NCBI RefSeq assembly: GCF_027568475.1
Contig: NZ_JANKZG010000002.1
Coordinates: 186,001-250,000, forward strand
From: Acinetobacter sp. HY1485
GTDB taxonomy: Bacteria; Pseudomonadota; Gammaproteobacteria; Pseudomonadales; Moraxellaceae
Length of the DNA stretch: 64,000 nt
Direction: 5' to 3'
Of the stretch, positions 31,344 through 43,011 are shown in pieces (the first letter of the stretch is position 1; every line of letters begins with the position of its first letter). Position numbers and translations under genes: made by a program. Below the pieces are notes generated by a model. It made no database searches, was not told the origin of the DNA, and saw only the letters and a list, made by a program, of their open reading frames with translations.

Positions 31344-32061
31344 ACTCATGTACTTTTTGTTCAATTTCATCCACACTGGTATGACGCACATCTAAGCCTT
31401 TAGCAATATAAATCACCTGCTCAGAAATATTACGTGCATGATCGCCAATACGTTCTAATGCTCGTAACACCCAAAGTACATTCATCACGCGTGAAATAGA
31501 ACGTGGATCCTCAATCATATACGTCATTAGTGTTCTTGTAGCAGACTGATACTCACGATCAATATCCGCATCTGCGCGCAATACAAGTAATGCTTGTTCT
31601 GCGTCCACTCGTGCAAATGCATCTAATGCATCATGAATCATGACTCGCACCTGATTTCCAATATGCCGTGTTTCCATAAAGCCATGCGTAGACTGCCCCG
31701 CTTCACATAAATCTTGTGCAATACGAGCAATTTTTGCTGCCTCATCGCCAATACGCTCTAAATCTGTATTGGCTTTACTCATGGCAATCACCATACGCAA
31801 ATCAATCGCAGCAGGGTGACGGCGCGCCAAAATAAGCGTTAAACTTTCATCAATTTCACGCTCAAGCTGATTGACGGTATTTTCTTTTTCGCCCACTTCT
31901 TTTGCAAGTTTTGAATTGGCATCTAACAATGCATGAATAGCATGTGTCACTTGATGTTCGACCAAGCCCCCCATGCCCATAAACTTTGCATTCGCTTCTT
32001 GTAATTCTTCATTAAATTGTGACGAAATATGATGAGCGAGCATTGGATTTTTTAAGCTCAA
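31342..32061 (-). CDS. phoU: phosphate-specific transport regulator PhoU
   Basis: 239 residues made of two three-helix repeats with the metal-site motifs ERIGDEAAKIAR (first repeat) and ERIGDHARNISE (second). PhoU represses the Pho regulon through PhoR and limits Pst uptake. It stands alone here, without pstSCAB. I start at a TTG (32061) with GGAG six bases upstream; an upstream TTG (32073) and a downstream ATG (32043) are alternatives. The stop codon overlaps the T run of the opposite-strand small RNA terminator. Confidence 0.92.
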   Translation of the reverse strand: MSLKNPMLAHHISSQFNEELQEANAKFMGMGGLVEHQVTHAIHALLDANSKLAKEVGEKENTVNQLEREIDESLTLILARRHPAAIDLRMVIAMSKANTDLERIGDEAAKIARIAQDLCEAGQSTHGFMETRHIGNQVRVMIHDALDAFARVDAEQALLVLRADADIDREYQSATRTLMTYMIEDPRSISRVMNVLWVLRALERIGDHARNISEQVIYIAKGLDVRHTSVDEIEQKVHE

Positions 32062-32109
32062 GAGATGCTCCAAGTCATAAATAAAGAGGCGTATTTAAGC
32101 ACAAGCAAC

Positions 32110-32137
32110 ATGACGCTTTTATGACAAATTGCGACAA
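32110..32137 (-). promoter_or_regulatory. Pho-box-like site upstream of phoU
   Basis: On the minus strand TTGTCATAAAAGCGTCAT matches the enterobacterial Pho box (two CTGTCAT-type repeats spaced 11) at most positions, and a further TTGTC lies ten bases upstream, giving a third half-site. It lies about 50 bases before the phoU start, which suits PhoB control. Confidence 0.6.
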
Positions 32138-32293
32138 GTCACTTTAACATTTCTTGACATATTCACCACGCTGTAGGCAATTACACACAGTTTGGTAAAT
32201 TCTTTAACGAAAACAAGTCATTCCTTTACAGCAATTAAATTAAAAATTTGCATAATAAGTACTATTCACTCACTTTAATTTAAGGTTGAATCT

Positions 32294-33388
32294 ATGCCCC
32301 AAACACGTGTGTTCTTTTGTTTTGCACTCATTCTTTGTTTAAGTGCATGTCAAAAAAAGCCTCAACACACGTTTGATGAGCAACCACGTCAAGCGAAAAC
32401 ATCTGTGATGTCTTTTTCGTGTGATCAAATTTCACAAAACATTCAATCTATTAATAACCGTAGTACAGTGCAAGCCCTGCAAGAAGTAAATTTTCGACTA
32501 AAACAATGTTTACCTCAACTCACTATGAGTGAACGTACCACATTACTTTACGCATCAACTGCAATGTATCAACGCTTCTTAGCGGCCGACCGTACACCCA
32601 AACAGCAAATGGTCTTTGAGCAATACGCACAAAACACCAATATGTACCCTACTTTGCAACAAGAGCATATCAATGAGTTCTCACCGCGTGATCGTTACTT
32701 GATTGAACATCAAGGACAGGCATTTTATGAATTATATGATGCCAATGGACGTACAATGTATCGCCGTCAACCACAGTATCTCAAAGAAGTTTTTGCACCT
32801 TATTTACCCCCTGCCGAACAAATTTTTATTAATCATTTGGCAGAGCAAAATCAACAGCCGATTTTTGCAAAACAAACCTTTAATTTAACGTGGTCAGAAA
32901 TTGCCAATCGCGCACAATTTTGGGAGCGTTACGCCCATCAATACCCAAATAGCTTATTTGTAGAAGATGCTCAACGTCTTAAGTTTGCCTATATCCACTT
33001 TTTGTTCCACGGTTTACCCAGCATGCCTGTGTCTAACCTTTACGAAGGCGAAGACAATATTAACCCTGAAGCCCTCATGGAAATTAAAATGCTAAGTGAA
33101 GAACCGCACTCACAAATTGCCAAAAAAGCACAAAAGTTTTTACAGTTTTTGCATATTTCAGAGCATGAGCGTGACCAACGTATTCCTGTAGAACTTAGCG
33201 CTACAGAACAACGTGCGGATAGTAAAGAAATTATTATGGAAAGTAAGCAGTTAGATCAATTTATTGGACTTAATGATCCTTTAGCGGTTGATAGTACCCA
33301 TATTAATCGGGACTGTTTTAGTGATGCTATTTGTATTACCCATGTGGGAAATGTGGCAAATAAGCTACCAAGTAAACAACAATTTTAA
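32294..33388 (+). CDS. uncharacterised lipoprotein
   Basis: 364 residues. A lipoprotein signal peptide ends in LSAC with Cys19 as the lipidated residue. The mature part is polar, mostly helical-looking and without a domain I recognise; it contains several Trp/Tyr/Pro-rich segments (YLPPAEQIFINHLAEQN, FWERYAHQYPNSLF) and three or four further Cys, including CFSDAIC near the C-terminus that could form a disulfide. PNSLFVEDAQRLKFAY resembles a helical repeat as in TPR-like lipoproteins. Transcribed alone between phoU (divergent) and the thiC riboswitch. Confidence 0.75.
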   Translation: MPQTRVFFCFALILCLSACQKKPQHTFDEQPRQAKTSVMSFSCDQISQNIQSINNRSTVQALQEVNFRLKQCLPQLTMSERTTLLYASTAMYQRFLAADRTPKQQMVFEQYAQNTNMYPTLQQEHINEFSPRDRYLIEHQGQAFYELYDANGRTMYRRQPQYLKEVFAPYLPPAEQIFINHLAEQNQQPIFAKQTFNLTWSEIANRAQFWERYAHQYPNSLFVEDAQRLKFAYIHFLFHGLPSMPVSNLYEGEDNINPEALMEIKMLSEEPHSQIAKKAQKFLQFLHISEHERDQRIPVELSATEQRADSKEIIMESKQLDQFIGLNDPLAVDSTHINRDCFSDAICITHVGNVANKLPSKQQF

Positions 33389-33409
33389 AAACGTGATAAG
33401 CTGTGCCTA

Positions 33410-35373
<1,964 letters not shown>

Positions 35374-35538
35374 TTAGATTATATATGAATAATTTATAGC
35401 GTTGTTTTATTCGGATTGTCTAACATTCCATCTAAAACAATGACAAATTAGTCACATTTTAGTCAAAATTAAAGATTTATTAATCTAAAAATCTTGGTTA
35501 GCATGAAATGAGTTTTGTGCTAATTCCAATCTAGTCCA

Positions 35539-36141
35539 ATGAAAAAACACACCTACTATCAGCATTCAGATGTTGAAGTGATTCAAAAAGAAACGGTTTA
35601 CCATGGTTTTTTAAGTATCGAAAAAATCAGTTTAAAACATCGTCTATTTAATCAAACACATTATTCTCCTGTTCTACAACGTGAACTTATTGCCCGTAAA
35701 GATGCCGCAGGCGTTTTAATTTATAACCATCACCAACAGCAATTTGCACTGATTGAACAATTTCGTGTGGGCGCTATTTTTGATGATCAAACGCCATGGC
35801 AACTTGAAATTGTTGCAGGCATTATTGATGAAGGTGAAGACCCGCAAACCTGCATTACCCGAGAAAGTATAGAAGAAGCAGGTTGCCATCTTTTCGAGAT
35901 TGAACATTTATTTACGTTCTATCCATCGGCAGGGGCATGTACAGAGCGTTTCTTCTTATATTCAGCACAAGCCGAATTACCAAGTGATGGCAATATCTAT
36001 GGGCTAAAAACAGAAGGAGAAGATATTAAACTCCACATTTTTAACTATGCCGATTTAGATTCACTTTTAAAGCACCCACAAATTCGTAATGCGCCTGTGA
36101 TTATGGCATTACAGTGGCTTGCTCAAAAAATAAAAAATTAG
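35539..36141 (+). CDS. nudF: ADP-ribose pyrophosphatase (Nudix hydrolase)
   Basis: 200 residues. Hydrolyses ADP-ribose to AMP and ribose 5-phosphate. The Nudix box is complete, GIIDEGEDPQTCITRESIEEAG, preceded by WQLEIVAG, and the downstream FTFYPSAGACTERFFLY is typical of the ADP-ribose branch. It lies between thiC and cpdA, the same order as in Pseudomonas, and cpdA starts seven bases after its stop. Confidence 0.9.
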   Translation: MKKHTYYQHSDVEVIQKETVYHGFLSIEKISLKHRLFNQTHYSPVLQRELIARKDAAGVLIYNHHQQQFALIEQFRVGAIFDDQTPWQLEIVAGIIDEGEDPQTCITRESIEEAGCHLFEIEHLFTFYPSAGACTERFFLYSAQAELPSDGNIYGLKTEGEDIKLHIFNYADLDSLLKHPQIRNAPVIMALQWLAQKIKN

Positions 36142-36148
36142 GAATAAC

Positions 36149-36928
36149 ATGGCTTTTCAAACCGTTGTTCAAATTAGCGATACGCATTTAATGCAATCTC
36201 CCCATGCTCAATTTGTAGGTATGAACCCAGAAGATACTTTTCTTGGTTTAATGCAGCATATCCAAGCCACTCATAGTCCTATCGATTGCTTAGTTCATAC
36301 AGGTGACTTAGCGCAAGAGGCACACCCACACACCTATACTCGTTATCTTGAGTATATGGCATCACTCAAAATCCCGTTTTATCAAACGCCGGGTAATCAT
36401 GATGATTTGAACTGTTTTCCCTTACAAAACTACGAGCGTGTGAGTGTTATTGATTTAAAGCCGTGGAGTATTATTTTAATTAATAGTGCGGTTAAAGGTA
36501 GAACAGACGGTTGTATTGCTGAAACTGATCTTCAAATGCTAATTTACTTCTTAGAACAACACCAAGATCGGCATATTATTGTTGCTTGTCATCATCACCC
36601 TATTGAAATGCAATCGCATTGGATTGATCAACATAAACTAAAAAACACACCTGACTTTGCTAATGTTTTAAAGCAATATCCTAATATTAAGGCAGTGATT
36701 CATGGGCATGTACATCAAGAAGCACATCAAAAATTAGGACATATTGATATTTTTTCCGTTCCGTCTACCTGTGTACAATTTAAACCCAAAAGTTATAATT
36801 TTGCATTAGATGCTATGGCACCGGGATATCGTATTTTAAAACTATATGATAATGGAGAGTTTTTTACCCAAGTTTATCGTGTTCCTGCTTTGATACCGAA
36901 TACCGATCCATCATTATCAGGCTATTAA
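36149..36928 (+). CDS. cpdA: 3',5'-cyclic-AMP phosphodiesterase
   Basis: 259 residues, calcineurin-like metallophosphatase fold. Metal-site motifs are present in order: SDTHL, HTGDLAQE, GNHDD, ACHHHP and HGHVHQE. In this position and with this sequence it is the CpdA family that hydrolyses cAMP and so tunes CRP/Vfr-dependent genes. AGGAATAAC precedes ATG. Forms an operon with nudF. Confidence 0.9.
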   Translation: MAFQTVVQISDTHLMQSPHAQFVGMNPEDTFLGLMQHIQATHSPIDCLVHTGDLAQEAHPHTYTRYLEYMASLKIPFYQTPGNHDDLNCFPLQNYERVSVIDLKPWSIILINSAVKGRTDGCIAETDLQMLIYFLEQHQDRHIIVACHHHPIEMQSHWIDQHKLKNTPDFANVLKQYPNIKAVIHGHVHQEAHQKLGHIDIFSVPSTCVQFKPKSYNFALDAMAPGYRILKLYDNGEFFTQVYRVPALIPNTDPSLSGY

Positions 36929-37020
36929 ATTTTTGTTGCTTTTAAACGTTCAAAAAAGTAGGCTCTCATCTTTGAAACAAAGACTATCTAATTTTAAAAA
37001 AAGTCTTTATGATGACGAGC

Positions 37021-37061
37021 CCTTGAGGATGGTGAACTTTAAAGAGTTGCTGATCTCAAGG
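37021..37061 (+). other. stem-loop in the dksA leader
   Basis: CCTTGAG (37021-37027) pairs with CTCAAGG (37055-37061), and AACT / AGTT pair within the loop. It lies about 80 bases before the dksA start. A smaller stem CTTTG-AAA-CAAAG precedes it at about 36972-36984. Not followed by a T run, so it looks like a leader structure rather than a terminator. Confidence 0.4.
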
Positions 37062-37139
37062 TCGTAATAACAAAAACTTGCATATTACTGTAGCGATTAA
37101 CGACGTCGCTTTTGACGGATATGATGAGGAATGCCCGAT

Positions 37140-37649
37140 ATGGCGAATGACACTTTAAACCAACTCGATGAACAGGGCGAAGCGCCAAAACGCGGACGCA
37201 AGCCAAAAGCAAAAGTTGCTCAAAACACTTCAACTGCAAGCTTATTTGGTATTGCACCATACGAGCCAAAGAAAAATGAAGAATACATGTCTGAGGCGCA
37301 ATTAGAGCATTTCAGAAAAATTCTATTGGCATGGAAATCTGAGTTAATGACGGAAGTTGACCGTACACTCAATAACATGCACGAAGAGTCTTCTGCATTA
37401 CCTGACGTGAACGACCGTGCAACGCAAGAAGAAGAGTTTGCAATTGAGTTACGTACACGCGATCGTGAACGTCGTCTTATTCGTAAAATTGAGCAATCAA
37501 TTGAAGCGATTAAAAATGATGATTATGGTTTTTGTGAAACATGCGGTATTGAAATTGGTTTACGTCGCTTAGAAGCACGCCCAACAGCAACACTGTGTAT
37601 TGATTGCAAAACACTTGCAGAAATTAAAGAGAAACAAAACAAGGGTTAA
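37140..37649 (+). CDS. dksA: RNA polymerase-binding transcription factor DksA
   Basis: 169 residues. Coiled-coil tip inserted in the polymerase secondary channel (EESSALPDVNDRATQEEEFAIELRTRDRERRLIRKIEQ) with the key Asp pair in ALPDVNDRA, and the four-Cys zinc finger CETCG ... CIDC. Acts with ppGpp in the stringent response. The basic N-terminal stretch PKRGRKPKAK is an extension relative to E. coli. The start at 37140 is chosen because GAGGA is well spaced; an ATG nine bases upstream abuts that site. Confidence 0.95.
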   Translation: MANDTLNQLDEQGEAPKRGRKPKAKVAQNTSTASLFGIAPYEPKKNEEYMSEAQLEHFRKILLAWKSELMTEVDRTLNNMHEESSALPDVNDRATQEEEFAIELRTRDRERRLIRKIEQSIEAIKNDDYGFCETCGIEIGLRRLEARPTATLCIDCKTLAEIKEKQNKG

Positions 37650-37652
37650 GTT

Positions 37653-38537
37653 ATGCGTCTTACGCATCAACCTCCTTATGTGGGTCGGTTTGCCCCCTCG
37701 CCAACCGGTCCTCTTCACTTTGGCTCACTTATTACCGCCCTTGCAAGTTATTGTGAAGCAAAATCACAGCAAGGACTTTGGCATGTACGTATTGAAGATA
37801 CAGATATCCCCCGTATTTACCCCGGTAGTGAAGCCCATATTTTACAATGTTTAGATGCCTTTGAATTTGAGATAGATGGCAATATTTTATTTCAAAAAGA
37901 ACGTTTAGATATTTACGAAGATGTCTTGCATCAACTTAAACAACAACATGCTATTTATGCCTGCCAATGTACCCGCAAAATGTTGGGTTCAAATGCTATT
38001 TATGCAGGTACTTGTCGTTCACTTAACTTAGATTTTGCTCATCAAGCCATTCGTGTAAAAGTAGATGATCAGCCCATTTATTTTGATGATGCACTCCAAG
38101 GCACACATTGTTCGGTCTTAACGCAAGACTTAGGCGATTTTGTTTTAAAACGCCGTGATGGCATTATTAATTATCAATTGGCCGTGGTCGTGGATGATTA
38201 TTTACAAGGTATTACCCATGTAGTACGTGGTGCAGACTTGTTAGATAATACGCAAAGACAAATATGGCTTGGGCAAGTTTTAGGCTATCCAAAGCTCAAT
38301 TATATGCATTTACCGCTTGCCATGAATGCCAATGGACAAAAGCTCTCTAAACAAAATATGGCTCAAGCGCTTGATCCAAAACAAGCACCTCTTTTGTTGC
38401 AACAAGCGAATAAAGCACTACATCAACACCCTTTAGAGTTGGATACGCCTGCTCGTATGCTAAAACAAGCCATTCAACAATGGGATCACTCTCGTATTCC
38501 ACATCAAATGACACTGACAGATCAGGTTTATCTTTAA
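37653..38537 (+). CDS. gluQ: glutamyl-Q tRNA(Asp) synthetase
   Basis: 294 residues. A truncated GluRS that glutamylates queuosine in tRNA-Asp. It has the HIGH-type motif APSPTGPLHFGSL (14-26) and a KLSKQN motif, lacks the anticodon-binding domain, and has the Cys pair CQC plus Y...C (ACQCTRKM ... YAGTC) of the zinc site. It follows dksA by three bases, the conserved order in gammaproteobacteria. Confidence 0.94.
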   Translation: MRLTHQPPYVGRFAPSPTGPLHFGSLITALASYCEAKSQQGLWHVRIEDTDIPRIYPGSEAHILQCLDAFEFEIDGNILFQKERLDIYEDVLHQLKQQHAIYACQCTRKMLGSNAIYAGTCRSLNLDFAHQAIRVKVDDQPIYFDDALQGTHCSVLTQDLGDFVLKRRDGIINYQLAVVVDDYLQGITHVVRGADLLDNTQRQIWLGQVLGYPKLNYMHLPLAMNANGQKLSKQNMAQALDPKQAPLLLQQANKALHQHPLELDTPARMLKQAIQQWDHSRIPHQMTLTDQVYL

Positions 38538-38707
38538 AATATACTTCAAGTTTTTTGGGTGAGAATGGATTGTTTAACATCAACACCAAAATGTATTGAT
38601 GATTTCTTTGCTCATCATGGATATGATCTGCAATGGTATAATATTTAGACGAAGTAGCTATTTGTATAGTATAACGACCATGACGCAACTTATAAATTTA
38701 ATAATAT

Positions 38708-39334
38708 ATGCCACAGCAAATTGTTATTTTTGACATGGACGGCACACTACTTTCTGCCGACAGCACCAAGATATGGCTTACTCAACAGCTTAAAAGTAAC
38801 CCTATACGTTTTATATTTGCTTTAGTTATCTTACCGATTGCCATGCTACTTATGCAAATAAAACGCTTTAAAGGATTTGGCGCATCTTTATTTGTTTGGG
38901 TTGCCACATTTGGTTTAAGTGAACATCAACTTAAAACGAATTTTTCAAATTTTGCACATCATTTAAAAGGCTTACATTGGTTTGCAGATGCGCTTACTAC
39001 GCTTAATGAACATCTAGCACAAAACAGGCGTGTAATTGTGGTCACTGCTGCACCCGAGTGGCTTGCTCAGGCTTTAATCTCTTCACTTCATTTAAATATT
39101 GAAGTTTTAGGTACACCTTTAAAACCTGTATTTAGTGGATGGGTTGGTGGTCAGCATTGTAGCCATGAACAAAAAGTAACTCGGTTAAAGGAAATTGGTA
39201 TTACAGCGCCATGGTTTGCAACCTATAGCGATCATATTAAAGATGACTATCCTATTTTAAGTCACTGTGAAAATTCTTATTTAATTAATTCTAATGCTCA
39301 GCATTCTAAATTTAAACATTTAACATGGCATTAA
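38708..39334 (+). CDS. HAD-IB family phosphatase (PgpC/YfhB-like)
   Basis: 208 residues. DMDGTLLSADST (9-20) provides the nucleophile and acid Asp; VVTAAPEW is motif II; YSDHIKDDYPILSHCENSYLIN contains motif IV. A hydrophobic segment near residues 32-52 (IRFIFALVILPIAMLLMQ) suggests membrane association, as in phosphatidylglycerophosphatase C. The substrate is not proven. It ends in a terminator shared with ftsW. Confidence 0.78.
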   Translation: MPQQIVIFDMDGTLLSADSTKIWLTQQLKSNPIRFIFALVILPIAMLLMQIKRFKGFGASLFVWVATFGLSEHQLKTNFSNFAHHLKGLHWFADALTTLNEHLAQNRRVIVVTAAPEWLAQALISSLHLNIEVLGTPLKPVFSGWVGGQHCSHEQKVTRLKEIGITAPWFATYSDHIKDDYPILSHCENSYLINSNAQHSKFKHLTWH

Positions 39335-39362
39335 AAAACCACGCCTGAGCGTGGTTTTTTTT
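39333..39362. terminator. bidirectional terminator between HAD gene and ftsW
   Basis: ACCACGC / GCGTGGT stem with CTGA loop, flanked by six A and eight T. Serves both convergent genes; the last bases touch the ftsW stop codon. Confidence 0.9.
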
Positions 39363-40545
39363 AGAAGCTTGAAAGCTCTTGATTTGGATTTTCCTGCTTG
39401 GTGGTGGCATCAATTTTAAAGACCAATGCAATCATAGCAGCACACATCATCAGCGATGTGCCACCATAACTAATGAAAGGTAAAGTTAAACCTTTTGTAG
39501 GTAACATTCCCATATTCATGCCTGCATTCACTAAAATTTGCATCAAGAAAATCATGCTAATACCGTATGCCAAATAACCTGCACGTAAGTAATTATTTTT
39601 TAATGCACGATGTCCAATCTTGATACAGCATGCCAACATCATGAACTCTAAGAATAAAACAGTGGTAATACCAAAAAAGCCAAACTCTTCACCTAAAATT
39701 GCCAACATAAAGTCGGTATGTGCTTCAGGTAGATAAGACATTTTTTGCATACTATGCCCAAGTCCAACACCAAACCATTCACCACGTCCAAATGCCATGA
39801 GTGCGTTAGACAACTGATAACCTGAGCCCAAAGGATCTGCCCAAGGATTACTAAAGGAAGTTAGACGTTCATAGCGATAAGGTGCTGCGACAATAAGTCC
39901 AACCAATAATACGGCAAGTACGCCCCCTAACATCATAAACTGACGCAGTGGTGCACCTGCTAAAAAGAACACACCCACCATCATAGTCACAATGACCGTC
40001 GTTGCCCCTAAATCGGGTTCTAATAAAATCAAAAGTACGGTAAATGCCATAATCACGCCTAAGCGGATTAAACCTGTCCAACTATTACGAACTTCATGCG
40101 CACGACGTACGACATAATCTGCAGTAAAAATTGCCATCATCACTTTTGCTATTTCTGTTGGCTGTAAAGTAAAGAAACCTAAACGAATCCAACGCGAAGA
40201 ACCATTGACTTCAGAACCAATAATTAAAGCTAAAAACAACAAACCAATGGTGACAATCCAAAATAAAAAAGTATTTTTAAACCAATAATCTAATGAAAAA
40301 CGAGAGGTGACAAACGCCACAATCAGGGCAATCACAATCGAAATGGCATGACGCTCTAAAAAGTAAAATGGGTCATTTTGATTGGCGGCAGCATAAGGCA
40401 TTGAGGCAGATGCCACCATCACCGACCCCATGATCAATAATGTAAATACACAAAATAAAAGTACATTACGGGCAGTAATTTCTTTTGGTAGTTTTAACGA
40501 AATTTGCTCTATTTTGCCCAATGCGGTTTGCATAAAACCTGACAT
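39361..40545 (-). CDS. ftsW: peptidoglycan glycosyltransferase FtsW
   Basis: 394 residues, SEDS family, about ten membrane spans. The divisome lipid II polymerase that works with PBP3. Conserved pieces are SSRWIRLGFFTLQPTEIAKV, LILLEPDLGATTVI, YQLSNALMAFGRGEWFGVGLGHSMQKMSYLPEAHTDFMLAILGEE and LPFISYGGTSL. ATG at 40545 follows AAGGA at eight bases. It begins 13 bases after murD, as in the dcw cluster, though no other dcw gene is in view. Confidence 0.94.
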   Translation of the reverse strand: MSGFMQTALGKIEQISLKLPKEITARNVLLFCVFTLLIMGSVMVASASMPYAAANQNDPFYFLERHAISIVIALIVAFVTSRFSLDYWFKNTFLFWIVTIGLLFLALIIGSEVNGSSRWIRLGFFTLQPTEIAKVMMAIFTADYVVRRAHEVRNSWTGLIRLGVIMAFTVLLILLEPDLGATTVIVTMMVGVFFLAGAPLRQFMMLGGVLAVLLVGLIVAAPYRYERLTSFSNPWADPLGSGYQLSNALMAFGRGEWFGVGLGHSMQKMSYLPEAHTDFMLAILGEEFGFFGITTVLFLEFMMLACCIKIGHRALKNNYLRAGYLAYGISMIFLMQILVNAGMNMGMLPTKGLTLPFISYGGTSLMMCAAMIALVFKIDATTKQENPNQELSSF

Positions 40546-40558
40546 TTGCGATTCCTTT

Positions 40559-42317
<1,759 letters not shown>

Positions 42318-42596
42318 TTATTTCAACTCAAGTTCTAAGCCATTTAAAAAATAAATTAAATTACTCTTTAAAACTTCGTCATGATGTGAAATTTCAAAGA
42401 AAATATAGTCCGCTTCTTCAAAGAATCTAATATCGTACTTCCAATCTAAATTTTGGGGACTTTTCAAACAAATAGCCTTTTCACTTTCGTGGAATCCATT
42501 ATAACTACTGAGTAATTTTAGCTTTTGAAAAATGAAATTCTTATTTTTCGGATACCATTCTTGTGGATAAAAAAAAATAGATAGTTCGGTAGACAT
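42318..42596 (-). CDS. small hypothetical protein
   Basis: 92 residues, acidic and aromatic (STELSIFFYPQEWYP at the start; FFEEADYIFFEISHHDE near the C-terminus), no signal peptide, no domain I recognise. AAGGA lies six bases before the ATG, so translation is credible. The gene sits alone in an unusually AT-rich 800-base stretch between murD and the feo locus, and its base composition resembles that stretch more than the neighbours, which hints at recent acquisition. Size and composition are reminiscent of small immunity proteins, but that is only a guess. Confidence 0.5.
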   Translation of the reverse strand: MSTELSIFFYPQEWYPKNKNFIFQKLKLLSSYNGFHESEKAICLKSPQNLDWKYDIRFFEEADYIFFEISHHDEVLKSNLIYFLNGLELELK

Positions 42597-42727
42597 TGAG
42601 TTCCTTAAATTTTTAGTATTTTCTAAAAAATTGGTATCTCATAAGTGATAGTTATCAGATAATTTTTTAAACTACAAAAGTACATGGTTCCTTATAAAAA
42701 AAATTATAGATTAAGAAAGTTGAAATA

Positions 42728-42751
42728 TAAAAAACCACCTTTCGGTGGTTT
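42728..42751 (-). terminator. intrinsic terminator of the feo operon
   Basis: AACCACC / GGTGGTT stem with a TTTC loop and a run of T on the minus strand. Its right arm touches the stop codon of the Cys-rich gene. Confidence 0.85.
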
Positions 42752-43001
42752 ACTTCCATTTTACTGCTTGTACAGGCTCTGGCTTGGGTGTAGGCGCATC
42801 GGAAGAAGAACATCCACAACCGCCACCACACCCACCTACAGGCATTGGCTGAAGTTTTGCTGCTAAACGATTAAACCCTAAACGTAAACAATACTGTGCT
42901 AAATAGCCACGTACTTTAAACGCTGTTTTTGGAAATACGCTTTTAAAAACATACAACGCACTCCAAAGCACAATAGCCGTTACAATCAACAATTCAACCA
43001 T
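42750..43001 (-). CDS. FeoB-associated Cys-rich membrane protein
   Basis: 83 residues. One N-terminal membrane span (VELLIVTAIVLWSALYVFKSVF) and a Cys cluster GGCGGGCGCSSSD near residue 65 after a basic region, ending in a Pro-rich tail. AAGGAGG precedes ATG by six bases. It starts ten bases after feoB. Small Cys-rich proteins in this position are thought to assist FeoB, possibly as an iron donor or redox partner in place of FeoC; I infer the same here. Confidence 0.8.
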   Translation of the reverse strand: MVELLIVTAIVLWSALYVFKSVFPKTAFKVRGYLAQYCLRLGFNRLAAKLQPMPVGGCGGGCGCSSSDAPTPKPEPVQAVKWK

Positions 43002-43011
43002 TTTAGCCTCC

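Noticed and set aside
38347..38688. A 113-residue open frame on the minus strand between gluQ and the HAD gene
   Set aside because: Two thirds of it lies antisense to gluQ, no ribosome site precedes it, and it resembles no family. Kept out, though its first 50 residues fall in non-coding DNA and could be checked in relatives.
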